A DNA stretch of 64,000 nucleotides from contig CM048849.1 of assembly GCA_026545225.1 (NCBI GenBank), forward strand, positions 9,016,041-9,080,040. Reading direction: 5' to 3'. Numbering within the stretch: the stretch's first letter is position 1; every line of letters starts with the position of its first letter. This document shows positions 48,401 to 56,784 of the stretch, piece after piece. Both the position numbers and the translations under genes were made by a program. Below the pieces are notes generated by a model. It saw only the letters and a program-made list of their open reading frames with translations. It did no database searches and was not told the origin of the DNA. Source of the stretch: Cornus controversa. Lineage: Eukaryota > Streptophyta > Magnoliopsida > Cornales > Cornaceae.

Positions 48401-51400
48401 ATCAAATATGGAGAGGATAGAGGGGGATGGTGCTCCCTTATGTTGAGAACACTGGTTGGGGTTGGATTATGGAGGTATATTGCAAAGGGTTGGAACGAAT
48501 TTTTCAAACACATTCGATTTAGGGTGATGGATGGTCGGTTTGTAAGCTTTTGGAATGATCATTGGTGTGGCGATAGATCATTTGGGATGCTTTATCCGAA
48601 ACTTGCCGGAATTGCGTTGGATAGACAGATTATGGTTACGCAGTGCTATCACCTTGATGGCGGGTGTCTGGTCTGGGATATTCAGTTTCTGAGATTTTTA
48701 CATGATTGGGAGGTGGAGGAGATGACAGAGTTTTTGGCATTTCTTTACGGACAGGTCTGTCCTGGGAGAGGGAGTGATGAGTTGGTTTGGATCGGATCGA
48801 CCCATGGGAGATTTGAAGTTTGGTCTTTTTATCGGAAGCTCATATAGTGTCATGGTCCGTCCTTTCCTTGAAAGGAATCTGGCGGTCTAGAGCTCATTTG
48901 AAGGTAGCTTTCTTTGTGTGGACGACATCCATGGGGAAGATTCTGACCATGGATAATCTAAGAAAGAGAGGACACATCTTTGCTAATAGGTGCTATATGT
49001 GTAAGTGACCAGAGGAAACGGTTAATTATCTTCTCCTTCATTGCCCTAGAGCGAGGGAGGGATGGGATTTAATTTACGCTATTTTTGGTGTTCAGTGGGT
49101 CATGCCTAGGACAGTGGCGAGCTGCATTACTGCTTGGAATGGCTTTCGGGTGCGTCCTGACATTAGGCGTTCTTGGAGGGTTGCTCCTCATTGTCTATGG
49201 TGGGCCCTTTGGAAGGAGCGGAACAAGAGAGCTTTTGAAGATATTGAACAGCCTTGGGGTGCTTTTAGATGCTCTGTTCTCAATTTCCTCTTCTTTTGGT
49301 CGGAGGGCTTCTTTTGTTCTTCATCGGAGTCCCTTTTGACGTTTGTAGATAGTCTAAGAATTTGATTATTTGTTGTTTTTGGGACGCGTCCCCCGTTTGG
49401 GCGCTTTTCTATGAAATTTTAATTATAAAAAAAAAAAGAAAAGTGGAGGAAAATTTTAAGCTCGACCCAAAAAGCCTCCAGAGTGTCTTCCAAAAGTAAC
49501 TAACAAACTTGACATCGCGGTCGGACCATAGTTGTCAAAGGCGCGCGAGGCGCAGCCTTCGCGCCTGTCTTGGACCGAGGCGAGGCGCCTTTGGTAAGGC
49601 GCGCGCCTATTGCAGTGGGGCGCAAGGCGCTGGTTAAAAGTGACTGACCGAATGTTCCAAACAGTGCCTTTCTTTCGACTCTACAGGGCCTTTCGACATT
49701 TCGACTCAGGTTAGGGCAGTGTATACTTGTGGGTTGCGGCAGATTGCAAGGTTCAGAGGATCGAAGATTCTGGCAGATTCCGGCAAGTTCTCTCTCCTCC
49801 GGCGAGCTCTCTCTTCTCCAGTAAGCTTCTTCTCTGTTTTTTTTTTCTCCTTCTTCTCTCTCTTCCCCTTCTTCTCTGTTTTTTTTTTTCTTCTGCTCTG
49901 TTCTTCTCTTTCTTCTTCTTCTTCTTCTTCTTCTCCTTCTTTGTTTTTTTTTCTTCTGCAATCTGCTCTGTTCTTCCGTTTCTTCTTCTTCTTCTTCTTC
50001 TCTCTCTTCCCCTTCTCTGTTTTTTTTTTCTTCTGCAATCTGCTCTGTTCTTCTTCTTCTTCTCTCTTCTCTCTTCTCTCTTCCCCTTCTTCTCTGTTTT
50101 TTTTTTCTTCTGCTCTGTTCTTGTTCTTGTTCTTCTTCTCTCTTCTCTCTCTTCCCTTTTCTTCTCAGTTTTTTCAGCCTTGTTTCTTCTTCTCTATTTT
50201 CTCTCTTCCCCTTTCTTCTTCTTCTTCTTCTTCTTCTTCTTCATTGTATAATAAATTAATAATGCCTCTGACAGTCTGACCTTTGTTTAATTGTATAATT
50301 GTATAATAATGGGTATTTTTTTCTGCTCTGTTTTTTCCTGTTGCTTTTTTGCTGTGAAATTGGAAATGCATGCTGAAGCTGAGCTGTGATTTTTTTTTTC
50401 TTCTTCTTCATTGTATAATAATGTAATGCCTCTGTTTAATTGTATAATGCCTCTGTGGTTTGTATTGTTGTTGGCTTTGTATTGCTAGATGTTGGCTACA
50501 AATGTTATTTTAAAAAAAAAAAAAAAATCAACTTGCGCCTCGCTTCAGTCAGGTGAGTGCCTTGCCTTGCGCCTCAGGCTCCAGGAGGTCTTAGCGCTTC
50601 GGTGCGCCTTGAGCCTTTAACAACTATGGGTCGGACATAATGGAAGTAGGCAACTCATGGAGTTGAACAATTTCCTTAAAAAACAACTTAGCCACATGAG
50701 AGACATCAGCTGTTTTACTACAAGGAATAAAATGTGCCATTTTAGAAAATCTGTCCACCACAACTAAAATAGAATCATGCCCTCTCGCGGTCTTAGGCGG
50801 ACCAAGGACAAAATCTATACTAACGTCTTTCCATGGTGTATATGGTACAGGAAGAGAGGTGTATAAACCAGTGTTTCGTTTCTTCGCTTTCGGTAACTGA
50901 CAAGTGTGACACTGGGATACCACTCGGGCAACATCTTTCTTTAGGGACGACCAGTAAAATCTATCCTCAACTAAGGCAATAGTCTTATTTGACCAAAATG
51001 ACCGGCAAGTCCCCTTGCATGTAACTCCCAGACTAGAAAGTCTCTAAGTGAAGTGCGAGGAATGTAAAGTCGAGAGGCTTGAAATAGATAACCATCTCGA
51101 ATAACAAATCAACATAATCACGACGGTTTCCATTTTGAACCTCTAAAAATATGATACCAAAGTCAAGACAAGTAGCATAATCGTCTTTCACCCTCTCAAA
51201 TCCTATCACATGAGTACTCATAGCCTGAAGGACGACTATGACTCGACTGAGGGCATCAGTTGGTTTATTCTCTGTACCAGCACGATGGTTGAGTATAAAA
51301 GTGTACTCTTGAAGGAGGCAATCCATCTCGCATGTTTGGCGTTTAATTTTCTCTAAAACTGAAGATACCTCAAGGCTTGATGATCAGAATACAAGACAAA

Positions 51401-54400
51401 CTCTTGCGGTAACCAATAGTAACGCCAATGGCGAAGTGCCTGTACAACAGAGTAAAATTCCTTTTCATACGTGGAGTACCTCTGTTTAACCTCACTAAGC
51501 TTCTCGCTGTAGTACGCAATAGGGTGGCCTTCTTGACTTAAGACACTGCCGATACCTAATCTTGACGCATCACATGCAACCTCACATCTCTTAAGCTTGC
51601 CACTACTCGCTCGTGTATCTCACCATCTCTCAAGCCTTGCCTCTAGATTTTGTTGCCGAGGAAATCTACAAGGTACAATCTGAACATGCCTCTATTTCTT
51701 GTAGATTTTGTGGGTAGTTTTGAAATAGTTCATGTAGATTTTGTGTATTAATATCTAGATTTAGTTTACTTTGTAGATTGGGGTTTAGGGTTTGTAGATT
51801 TTGTAGAACTTTTTTTCAGATCTGAATAGATTTGTTAATAATCTTCTATTACTTCTTCCCTTCTACCAAAATTTAAGATTTGTCCAGCTTTTGGGTGTTG
51901 AATTTTATTTGTAGCCTGGTTAAATTTTGTAGATAGTTGGTAGAAAATCATCCAACATGATTTTGTATGTTGTTGATAAAATACTTTTCAGTAAGAAGAG
52001 TCTCCAGTGTCACCATTCTTTTGCCAAGTCATGCATCAGAACTGAAATTATGCATGAGTAGTGGGCTGAGAACTTGTGTTTCAACATTCACAGGACTTCC
52101 TCTCCCTATAAGTGTTTCATTTTTTTGTTGTACACAAACACATGTAATACTAAATTACATAATTTGTGCTTCTTTCTTGCCAAGTGTGGTTTCTATAGAG
52201 GGTTGAATTAAAAGTACTCTGGCAAAGAAAGAAAATCATACTCTTCATAAATCCGACTTTTGTTCCATCTAAAATAATAATTATAATGTGGACAATGGTT
52301 CTCATCTTGTTTTGAAATTAGGGGCAAAAAGAGTGAGAGTAACATTATTCAAGTAGATCATTTGCTAGTTTGGGCAATTTGTGATGCATGCCTTACCTGA
52401 AATAATTCTTCTTTTGGGTTAAATAAAGAGGTATGAACTGAGTTTGACCACATCAAATAGTATGAATTAAGGGTTTTACTAAATTTATGTTGCTGCTACA
52501 CCCACATCAATTAGTTAATTAGTATCGAGTCTATGGACTGTGTGTAATTATTTTGCACTAGAAATGGCTATATGGGAAAAATCTAAGATATTTGTGAACA
52601 TCTCGGATTATGCAATTTGATATCGGTGGAAGTTTATTAGTTTGACACTTTTTAAATAACACTGATTTTGGTCTTCACTTTTAATCATTCCCTTTTTCTT
52701 TTCTTTTCTTTCTTTTTTTTGTTAGAGTTTGATATGGGTTAAGAGATCAAATTTTACGTAATAGACTCTATTTAGATTTCTGATCATATGTACTTATATC
52801 TCTCTTGATCCTATTAAACTCTGATTATGTGATTAGATTGAGATACTAGTGTTGCCAATGGTGAGTTTGTGGACACCACACCTAGGTGTTAGGGCTTTTC
52901 TTGAAGGTCCATGATTTGATACCTAGGCGATACAAGTAAGATTTTCCAAGCAAAACCCTAATTCAAGAACAACTCTCTCTCTCTCTCTCTTCATCTCCCT
53001 CCCTCTGTTTCTCTCTCTCTATTTTATTTATATATATATATATATATAGGGGAAGGATCTTTTTACATCTGGTGCAAGAATAAGTTGATCTTACTTCTGT
53101 CAGTAACTTTTTGTAGGTTTCATATTTTGATAATGTCTTATGTTTTTCATGTATACCAAAAATCAAATTAATTAGAGATTTAGAACTACTCATCAACATT
53201 TCACTTAAAATTAGAGTAACTACTTTGACTAAGAGAAATATGAGTTAATGGATAAGTCAATTACTATTATTCTATGGTCTTAGAGTCCGGCATGCATAAC
53301 AAACACGATAAGCATATCTAATCTGACTATTGATTGACAAAAAAATGACTTATACAGAAAGTTAATGAAGGATGTAAGAATAACTATTTTTCTCCATGAG
53401 TTGATCCTATGCTACATATATATATACTCATCTATTTATGTATGTATGTATATATGTTGATTTTACATATTTTTATCTGAGTTATGATCAAATTAGATTC
53501 GTCAATTGGAATATAAAAACTAAACTAATTAGTGACATGCTTTTTTACTTCTCTCAACTGGTTTTTTGACATTATGATTTGGTATAATTAATCTTGTTTG
53601 TCACTTCATTTTTCACTTTAGAACCTATACTTCTTGGTTTCCTCTCAAATTTGTACTCGCTAGAAAGAACTTGAGTACAAGCTGTTTGCTTGCTTATAAG
53701 ATTTCCCTAATCTTTTGATTATACAGTAAGTTACTTAACAAATGTATAGCACATGTTATGTATGATATGTGTTTTGTGCAATCACTTAGATGCATAGAAC
53801 CCAAAAGGGCCATCACTAAGGCGTTGCGAGGTATTTTGACAGCAATGCTTTATACTAATTTAACTCTGAATGCTCAGTCTAATTGTATTTGGAAGAATGA
53901 CATCCGTTTCTATGTTTTTCTTGTCACAGGTTCGGTAACACTGCTTACTTGCATATTTCTGTGGCCTTCATCCAGATGCTCAAATCCCTAAGTATGTGAA
54001 AAATAAATTGCAAATGTTTTCCTTAATTCATTTAAGCGCTTTTCAGATCTAATATAAAGATGCTTGTTGATGTTACAGTGCCAGTGGCAACATTTCTAGT
54101 GGCTGTTTTGTGCGGCACTGACAAGCTAAGGTGGGACGTTTTCTTGAACATGGTGCTGGTCAGTGTTGGGGTTGTCGTTTCCTCATATGGGGAAATTCAT
54201 TTTAATGTAGTTGGTACAGTTTACCAGGTTACGGGCATCTTTGCAGAAGCTCTGAGGCTGGTCTTGACGCAAGTCCTTCTGCAAAAGAAGGGTTTGACTC
54301 TAAATCCTGTTACCAGCTTATATTACATAGCTCCATGCAGGTATTAAAATAAATAAATAAATAAAATAGACAACTGTCTTTGATTTTTCATTAGACAGAG

Positions 54401-56067
54401 ATGCGTAATTATCTACACAATATATGGATGTTTTAACAAAATGTTTATATAGTGACAATCTACAAAGTGATTGTAGTTCATCAAATGATGATCAAATCTT
54501 GAGCTTGTAACTTTTGTATTTTCTAGTTCATTGGTGTTATGGACATTTTTATCCAGCCCATATATTGTTATTGTCTCCTAGAATCATCACTTTTGTATGG
54601 GTTATCGATTGCTTGCACAACTTAGCTTCCCTACACAGGATAAAGGCAAGGACGACGATGATGACAACAATGATGATCAATTGCTTGCATAATTTATTTA
54701 TCAAAGTTGAGTTATGAATCAAGTTCAGCTCATGAAGAAAAGTTGTTATTGGATATTGTCATCTCCATATTTTATAATGAATATTAAAGGTTAATTGGTG
54801 AAAAAATTGTGCAGTGTCATTGCCTAGGAATTGCTTACAAGTTACAATTAATGTGTGATAAAACACGAAAAGATAAAACTAGAAGTAAATACATTCGTAT
54901 GATTGTTGAAGTAGCACCAGTTGGTGATAAATGAGACATTATCAGCTATATGGTACGGTGCACTAGTGAGGAACAGTTATATGATTCACATTGAGGGAAT
55001 TGCTAGGGAAAAGAAACACCAAAATTAAGATAGGTTGCAAGAGGGAGGAAAGATATGATCATGTGGTATAATTAAGTTATGGTCTTTGATATATTATAAT
55101 GGCAATATAAAATTCATGTGACTGACTCGAAAAAGTTGAGATGGTGCTTTGTTGAATTGAGATGAGTATCTACAATCCACAGGAGTTTGCTATGTTCTTG
55201 TTTGTATCTGAACTTCTACACACTATATACATGCATAGTGTATTGTTACAATGCGTCTTTTAGTGGGTTAGGAGAGAAACTTATGTAATTTTTACTTTTA
55301 TGTAATTTCACATTTTCATACTTCGCCATTTTCCATGTGCAGTTTCGTGTTTCTGTTTATACCTTGGTATTTCCTGGAGAAGCCTGGGATGGAAGTTTCA
55401 CAGATCCAGTTCAATTTCTGGATCTTTTTCTCCAATGCTATTTGTGCTTTAGCATTGAACTTCTCTATTTTATTAGTAATTGGTAGAACTGGAGCAGTTA
55501 CGATTCGAGTTGCTGGTGTTCTGAAAGATTGGATACTAATAGCCCTTTCGACTGTTGTATTTCCAGAATCTACTATTACCGGGCTAAATATCATTGGCTA
55601 CGCAATAGGTCGTTTTCTATTTGCTCAAAGTGCTGCAGTAGTTCTCATTCACAATACTTTTTAAAATGTGAATTTAACTGGAATGCTTAATTTTTCTGCA
55701 GCACTATGTGGTGTTGTCTTATACAACTACTTGAAGGTTAAGGATGTTCGGGCATCTCAACTTCCTCCTGAAAGTATTCCAGAAAGAATTGCAAAGGTCA
55801 GGTTTTGCAATAATTAAATGATAGCTTTAGGTTGTGTGGTCTTCATCTTTCTTTGTATAATTTATTTTTATTTTTATGCAGGATTGGAAATTAGAGAAGA
55901 AGTCATCTGATATCTACAATCCTGATAGCAGTAATGATAACAATGGAGGAAGTACTAGAGGGATTAGTAGTGCCTCTGATTTGAATGTAGATGAAGAGGC
56001 TCCTCTAATTCCTTCATCGAGGTTATCCCATATTGGACGCTCACAACTTAGTAATCATGGTGCATAG
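29256..56067 (+). CDS. sugar-phosphate/nucleotide-sugar translocator (TPT/DMT family), nine coding exons
   Basis: This multi-pass carrier would exchange a phosphorylated sugar or nucleotide sugar across an endomembrane, probably Golgi; the exact substrate is unknown. Coding exons are 29256-29339, 34626-34733, 36126-36157, 36259-36309, 53930-53991, 54079-54340, 55343-55608, 55702-55796 and 55882-56067. They total 1146 nt, or 381 residues plus stop. All introns are GT..AG and phases match throughout. The protein starts [18 protein letters not shown] and keeps family hallmarks: SSGVILYNK (20-28), [33 protein letters not shown], GKTxA-like [17 protein letters not shown] (about 250-265) and NIIGYAIALCGVV. 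About ten membrane segments are expected. The hydrophilic tail ends [15 protein letters not shown]. It closely resembles Arabidopsis At1g48230/At3g17430 as I recall them. The gene looks functional although two introns are 5.3 and 17.6 kb long. Confidence 0.9.
31463..31682 (+). pseudogene. 25S (26S) rRNA fragment, about 220 nt
   Basis: Plus-strand sequence matches the 3' part of domain V and the start of domain VI of nuclear large-subunit rRNA. Landmarks are GCAGCCAAGCGTTCATAG (31480), CGTTGCTTTTTGATCCTTCG, CACCAAGTGTTGGATTGTTC, GTGAGACAGGTTAGTTTTAC and the sarcin-ricin loop core AGTACGAGAGG (31659-31669). About 11 nt are missing near 31580, where the normal gene reads CCAATAGGGAA, and there are several transitions. 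It is embedded in the LINE and cannot be a working rRNA gene. Confidence 0.9.
31974..32050 (-). repeat. 5S rRNA-derived segment, 3' LTR
   Basis: The reverse complement reads the 5S core: AACTCCACAGTTAAGCGTGC, then TTAGCTAGGAGTAGTACTAGG and GATGGGTAACCTCCTTGG-like sequence, which contains the internal promoter region of 5S genes. It belongs to the TRIM and is not a cellular 5S gene. Confidence 0.85.
32281..32543 (-). repeat. Cassandra-like 5' LTR with 5S segment (32340-32412)
   Basis: Partner of 31919-32178. It starts TGGGCGAGC on the minus strand and ends GGCGTGACA. The 5S-derived part lies at 32340-32412. Confidence 0.8.
32604..32903. mobile_element. MITE of about 300 bp inside the LINE
   Basis: The left end GTGCTGTTTGATAATGCAAT and right end TTGTATCAAATAGCAC are inverted repeats. 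The interior is AT-rich with repeated CTTAAAA/AAGTACT words. LINE sequence resumes immediately to the right (32904). No clear target duplication, so the superfamily is unknown. Confidence 0.65.
34626..34733 (+). CDS. translocator coding exon 2
   Basis: 36 codons, [10 protein letters not shown] to RVFK, acceptor TTGCAG and donor AAG|GTATGG, phase 0 at both ends. It covers the second membrane segment. Confidence 0.9.
34734..36125 (+). other. coding intron 2 (1.4 kb)
   Basis: No inserted gene. A CTCG-type dispersed repeat lies at 35465-35600. Confidence 0.8.
36126..36157 (+). CDS. translocator coding exon 3 (32 nt)
   Basis: Encodes [10 protein letters not shown] plus two bases of an Ile codon; acceptor GTGCAG, donor AAT|GTAAGA. 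Very small exon, conserved in sequence with the family. Confidence 0.88.
36259..36309 (+). CDS. translocator coding exon 4 (51 nt)
   Basis: Encodes [18 protein letters not shown], starting with the last base of the split Ile and ending with two bases of Trp; acceptor TTGTAG, donor TTG|GTAAGT. Confidence 0.88.
36813..38749 (-). pseudogene. LINE ORF2 remainder (reverse transcriptase, zf-RVT)
   Basis: Visible on the minus strand are [19 protein letters not shown] (about 38700-38650), [20 protein letters not shown] (38530-38470), the catalytic FADD (38356-38367), [20 protein letters not shown] (about 38095-38036) and the tail with [19 protein letters not shown] (about 37175-37119). There are frame changes near 38360-38260 and a stop between 37671 and 37532. 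Confidence 0.8.
38790..40324 (-). pseudogene. LINE ORF1 (DUF4283-type) joined to a piece of reverse transcriptase
   Basis: ORF1 of plant L1 elements is an RNA-binding protein with a DUF4283 domain. Minus-strand pieces are [20 protein letters not shown] (about 40130-40070), [20 protein letters not shown] (39955-39900), and a basic C-terminal part (39608-38850). The last part runs directly into [20 protein letters not shown] (about 38850-38790), which is reverse transcriptase sequence, so an internal deletion has removed the endonuclease and early polymerase. A run of 29 C (39438-39466) lies in this frame as a Gly tract. Frame changes occur near 40030 and 39620. Confidence 0.7.
39438..39466. 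repeat. 29-bp poly-C tract
   Basis: An uninterrupted C run inside the LINE ORF1. Length at such runs is unreliable in assemblies. Confidence 0.9.
41030..41480 (+). mobile_element. copia LTR-like fragment
   Basis: The segment GAAATCTTTTGCCGGATC...GACGTAGGCACATCGCCGAA, then CCACGTAAATTCTTGTG (41360-41420) resembles the R/U5 part of plant copia LTRs. The ends are not fixed and no partner is seen. Old and incomplete. Confidence 0.4.
42480..42953 (-). mobile_element. LTR-element leader remnants with tRNA-Met primer sites
   Basis: Two primer-site signatures read on the minus strand as TGGTATCAGAGC (about 42809-42820 and 42939-42950). Each directly follows an LTR-like end, GGCGTGACA (42825-42833 and 42954-42962). 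The DNA to the left (42480-42805) looks like an untranslated leader. These are decayed ends of one or two LTR elements. Confidence 0.55.
42954..43870 (-). repeat. large inverted repeat, left arm (LTR-like)
   Basis: It starts TGTCACGCCTCGATTTTTGA and pairs with 44247-45163 in reverse complement over about 915 bp, at roughly 90 percent identity by eye. A primer site is directly adjacent on the left, as expected for an LTR in minus orientation. Confidence 0.75.
43871..44246. other. inverted-repeat spacer
   Basis: About 375 bp of unique AT-rich sequence separating the two arms. No coding signal. Confidence 0.6.
44247..45163 (+). repeat. large inverted repeat, right arm (LTR-like)
   Basis: Reverse complement of 42954-43870, ending GGGGCGTGACA. 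Its right edge abuts a copia protease fossil. No primer site is seen on this side. Confidence 0.75.
45164..45350 (-). mobile_element. fossil Ty1/copia protease-region fragment
   Basis: Minus strand reads [14 protein letters not shown] (about 45336-45295), the copia protease active-site region with its DTGA motif and trailing HMTGN, followed by [15 protein letters not shown]. It is only a fragment, cut off by the inverted repeat on the left and joined to unrelated LTR-like DNA on the right. Confidence 0.75.
45351..45610 (-). mobile_element. probable 3' LTR remnant of the chromovirus
   Basis: On the minus strand a TATA-like TATAAAAGGC (about 45517-45526) is followed by a CT-rich leader. It lies just beyond the chromodomain end of the gypsy element, where a 3' LTR is expected. 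The ends are not fixed. Confidence 0.4.
45611..46546 (-). mobile_element. fossil chromovirus (Ty3/gypsy): integrase C-terminal part and chromodomain
   Basis: Minus-strand integrase core end ([20 protein letters not shown] near 46520), then a GPF/Y-type region ([25 protein letters not shown]) and a chromodomain ([18 protein letters not shown] near 45800-45740). The chromodomain identifies a chromovirus. The element is broken, with two large insertions and several small lesions across its remains. Confidence 0.8.
47908..48404 (-). mobile_element. solo LTR, 497 bp, inside the LINE
   Basis: It begins TGACGCAG, ends CCTACATCA and is flanked by 5-bp AATAT at 47903-47907 and 48405-48409. On the minus strand a TATA-like TTATAAATATATG (about 48042-48054) and an AATAAAG (about 48003) are in LTR order. 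It contains an internal tandem duplication (48095-48183 and 48184-48271). Probably copia-type; family not certain. Confidence 0.85.
48095..48271. repeat. 89-bp tandem duplication within the solo LTR
   Basis: AATAAAGGAAACTTGTAGAA through GGAAAGAAAACACTAAAAC is present twice almost identically, with a third partial start at 48272. Confidence 0.8.
49440..49526 (-). mobile_element. fossil chromovirus integrase segment between LINE and hAT element
   Basis: A short minus-strand piece with integrase-core similarity ([15 protein letters not shown]). It shows that the LINE and the hAT-type element entered the same gene about 90 bp apart. Confidence 0.7.
49527..50628. mobile_element. non-autonomous hAT-type element, 1.1 kb
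   Basis: The ends are inverted repeats: CATAGTTGTCAAAGGCGCGC on the left and, read in from the right, CATAGTTGTTAAAGGCTCAA. Subterminal GCGC/GGCGC-rich hairpins follow on both sides. There is no transposase; the interior is a long pyrimidine tract and AT-rich DNA. It lies in the chromovirus integrase. Confidence 0.85.
49826..50245. repeat. 420-bp polypyrimidine (TTC/CT) tract
   Basis: Almost pure C/T on the plus strand, with repeated TCTCTGTTTTTTTTTCTTCT and CTTCTTCTTC blocks of about 100 bp. It reads open in several frames on both strands purely because of composition. Confidence 0.9.
50637..51604 (-). mobile_element. fossil chromovirus: RNase H to integrase N-terminal part
   Basis: Minus strand from the right: RNase H region ([20 protein letters not shown] near 51560-51500), the linker ([20 protein letters not shown] near 51310), and the integrase zinc finger and core start ([12 protein letters not shown] and [15 protein letters not shown], 50910-50720). 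Its right end is truncated at about 51604; no reverse transcriptase or 5' LTR is present. Confidence 0.8.
51605..53929. other. remaining part of coding intron 4
   Basis: No element boundary or gene recognised. It contains CT and TA microsatellites at 52974-53048 and TAGATTTTGTAGA-type words at 51690-51830. Confidence 0.6.
53930..53991 (+). CDS. translocator coding exon 5 (62 nt)
   Basis: Completes the split Trp and encodes [20 protein letters not shown] plus the first base of Met; acceptor TCACAG at 53929, donor TAA|GTATGT. This exon follows the 17.6-kb intron and its sequence is fully conserved with the family. Confidence 0.9.
54079..54340 (+). CDS. translocator coding exon 6 (262 nt)
   Basis: Encodes [20 protein letters not shown] to LYYIAPC, with [17 protein letters not shown] and [17 protein letters not shown] inside; acceptor TTACAG, donor CAG|GTATTA. 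Confidence 0.92.
54341..55342 (+). other. coding intron 6 (1.0 kb)
   Basis: Ordinary intron, no recognised insertion; GT at 54341 and AG at 55341-55342. Confidence 0.85.
55343..55608 (+). CDS. translocator coding exon 7 (266 nt)
   Basis: Encodes [20 protein letters not shown] to NIIGYAI, including [17 protein letters not shown]; acceptor GTGCAG, donor TAG|GTCGTT. The donor is GT but weaker than the others. Confidence 0.92.
55702..55796 (+). CDS. translocator coding exon 8 (95 nt)
   Basis: Encodes [20 protein letters not shown] through ERIAK; acceptor CTGCAG, donor AAG|GTCAGG. Confidence 0.92.
55882..56067 (+). CDS. translocator coding exon 9 (terminal)
   Basis: Encodes [20 protein letters not shown], a Ser/Asn/Asp-rich linker, [20 protein letters not shown] and the C-terminus LSNHGA, stop TAG at 56065-56067. 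The cytosolic tail is hydrophilic and carries an EEAPLI acidic/di-leucine-like motif. Confidence 0.92.
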   Translation, partial: DWKLEKKSSDIYNPDSSNDNNGGSTRGISSASDLNVDEEAPLIPSSRLSHIGRSQLSNHGA

Positions 56068-56784
56068 TTGTGACATCCCAAATGCAGATAACAGAAATAA
56101 CCATTTATTAGCTGAAGCACATCAGAAGAAAAGCTGGCGCAACGGCATCCAACATCGTCCTATACAAAGTAAAAATTTATTACTTTGTGGGAGATAGCTT
56201 GTTACACGAGAATCTGGGCGCAGTTGTCCCATTCTAGCCTGTGCGTACATGATTTGCTATTCAGAGCTTGTTTGCGACCTTTAATTCAGGGTGTACAAGC
56301 AAATCATACTCTATTTAGGGCTCCTCATTTGGTAATTTTGTTCTCTTTCAAGAGAATTTTGATTTTTTAATGGCTTCCATTGATGGGGGAAAAATAGAGC
56401 TTATGAAATCCAATAGAACTTGTATGGCAAGTTGTAGATGGGGATTTATTTTTGATTCAGCAAAGGGACTCTTATTAGTTAGAAGTTTTTGCAGCTCTGC
56501 ATGATGAGCAAGTGTGGTAAATAATTTCCTCGGATGAAGAGGATAATTGTTAAGTTGGCATGTTTTAGCTGCGATTAGAATTGCACATGTGCTCTTGATT
56601 TGAACCAATGACAAAGATTGCAGTAGAGAGCTTTGTCACACGTGCATTAGAGAGCCGTAAAAAAAAAAAAAAAAAGAATTTAGAATATGAAATGACAAAA
56701 AAAAAGGAGATTCAATATCATTCACTTAAGTCTTTGCATTGGAATAATAATAATAATAATAATATAATAGAAAATTTGTAGGCC
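56068..56784 (+). other. 3' UTR of the translocator and intergenic start
   Basis: The 3' UTR probably covers the first few hundred bases; no exact poly-A site can be fixed. An A17 run (about 56658) and an (AAT)n microsatellite (56747-56763) follow. Confidence 0.5.

Larger units (their letters stand above)
46555..49365 (+). pseudogene. LINE ORF2 remainder (broken)
   Basis: Motifs: [13 protein letters not shown] (46695), [20 protein letters not shown] (46858), [13 protein letters not shown] (46951), FADD (47288-47299), [12 protein letters not shown] (about 47575), and zf-RVT-side [20 protein letters not shown] (48777). Breaks include a 7-bp tandem duplication (CGAGAGG) near 47010 that shifts frame, stops near 47142, 47265 and 47762, and further damage after 48845. 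No endonuclease or ORF1. Confidence 0.8.
46550..49434 (+). mobile_element. LINE inserted in the chromovirus, 5'-truncated
   Basis: It begins in the reverse transcriptase near the PGPDG motif (about 46573) and ends with the family 3' UTR (GGACGCGTCCCCCGTTTGGG) and poly-A at 49426-49436. Chromovirus integrase sequence lies on both sides, so the LINE jumped into it. It is split by a solo LTR at 47908-48404. Confidence 0.85.
49519..50636. repeat. 8-bp target-site duplication pair (GGTCGGAC)
   Basis: GGTCGGAC occurs at 49519-49526 and 50629-50636, directly outside the inverted repeats. An 8-bp length fits hAT. Confidence 0.85.
36310..53929 (+). other. coding intron 4, 17.6 kb, transposon-filled
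   Basis: It starts GTAAGT at 36310 and ends TCACAG at 53929. It contains every element listed between 36705 and 51604. Stretches without recognised content are 36310-36690, 40530-41030, 41490-42480 and 51605-53929; they are AT-rich with only microsatellites (for example (TA)n at 53031-53048). Confidence 0.85.

Noticed and set aside
49719-50279. Long Phe/Ser/Leu-rich and Lys/Glu-rich frames
   Set aside because: Low-complexity translations of the polypyrimidine tract.
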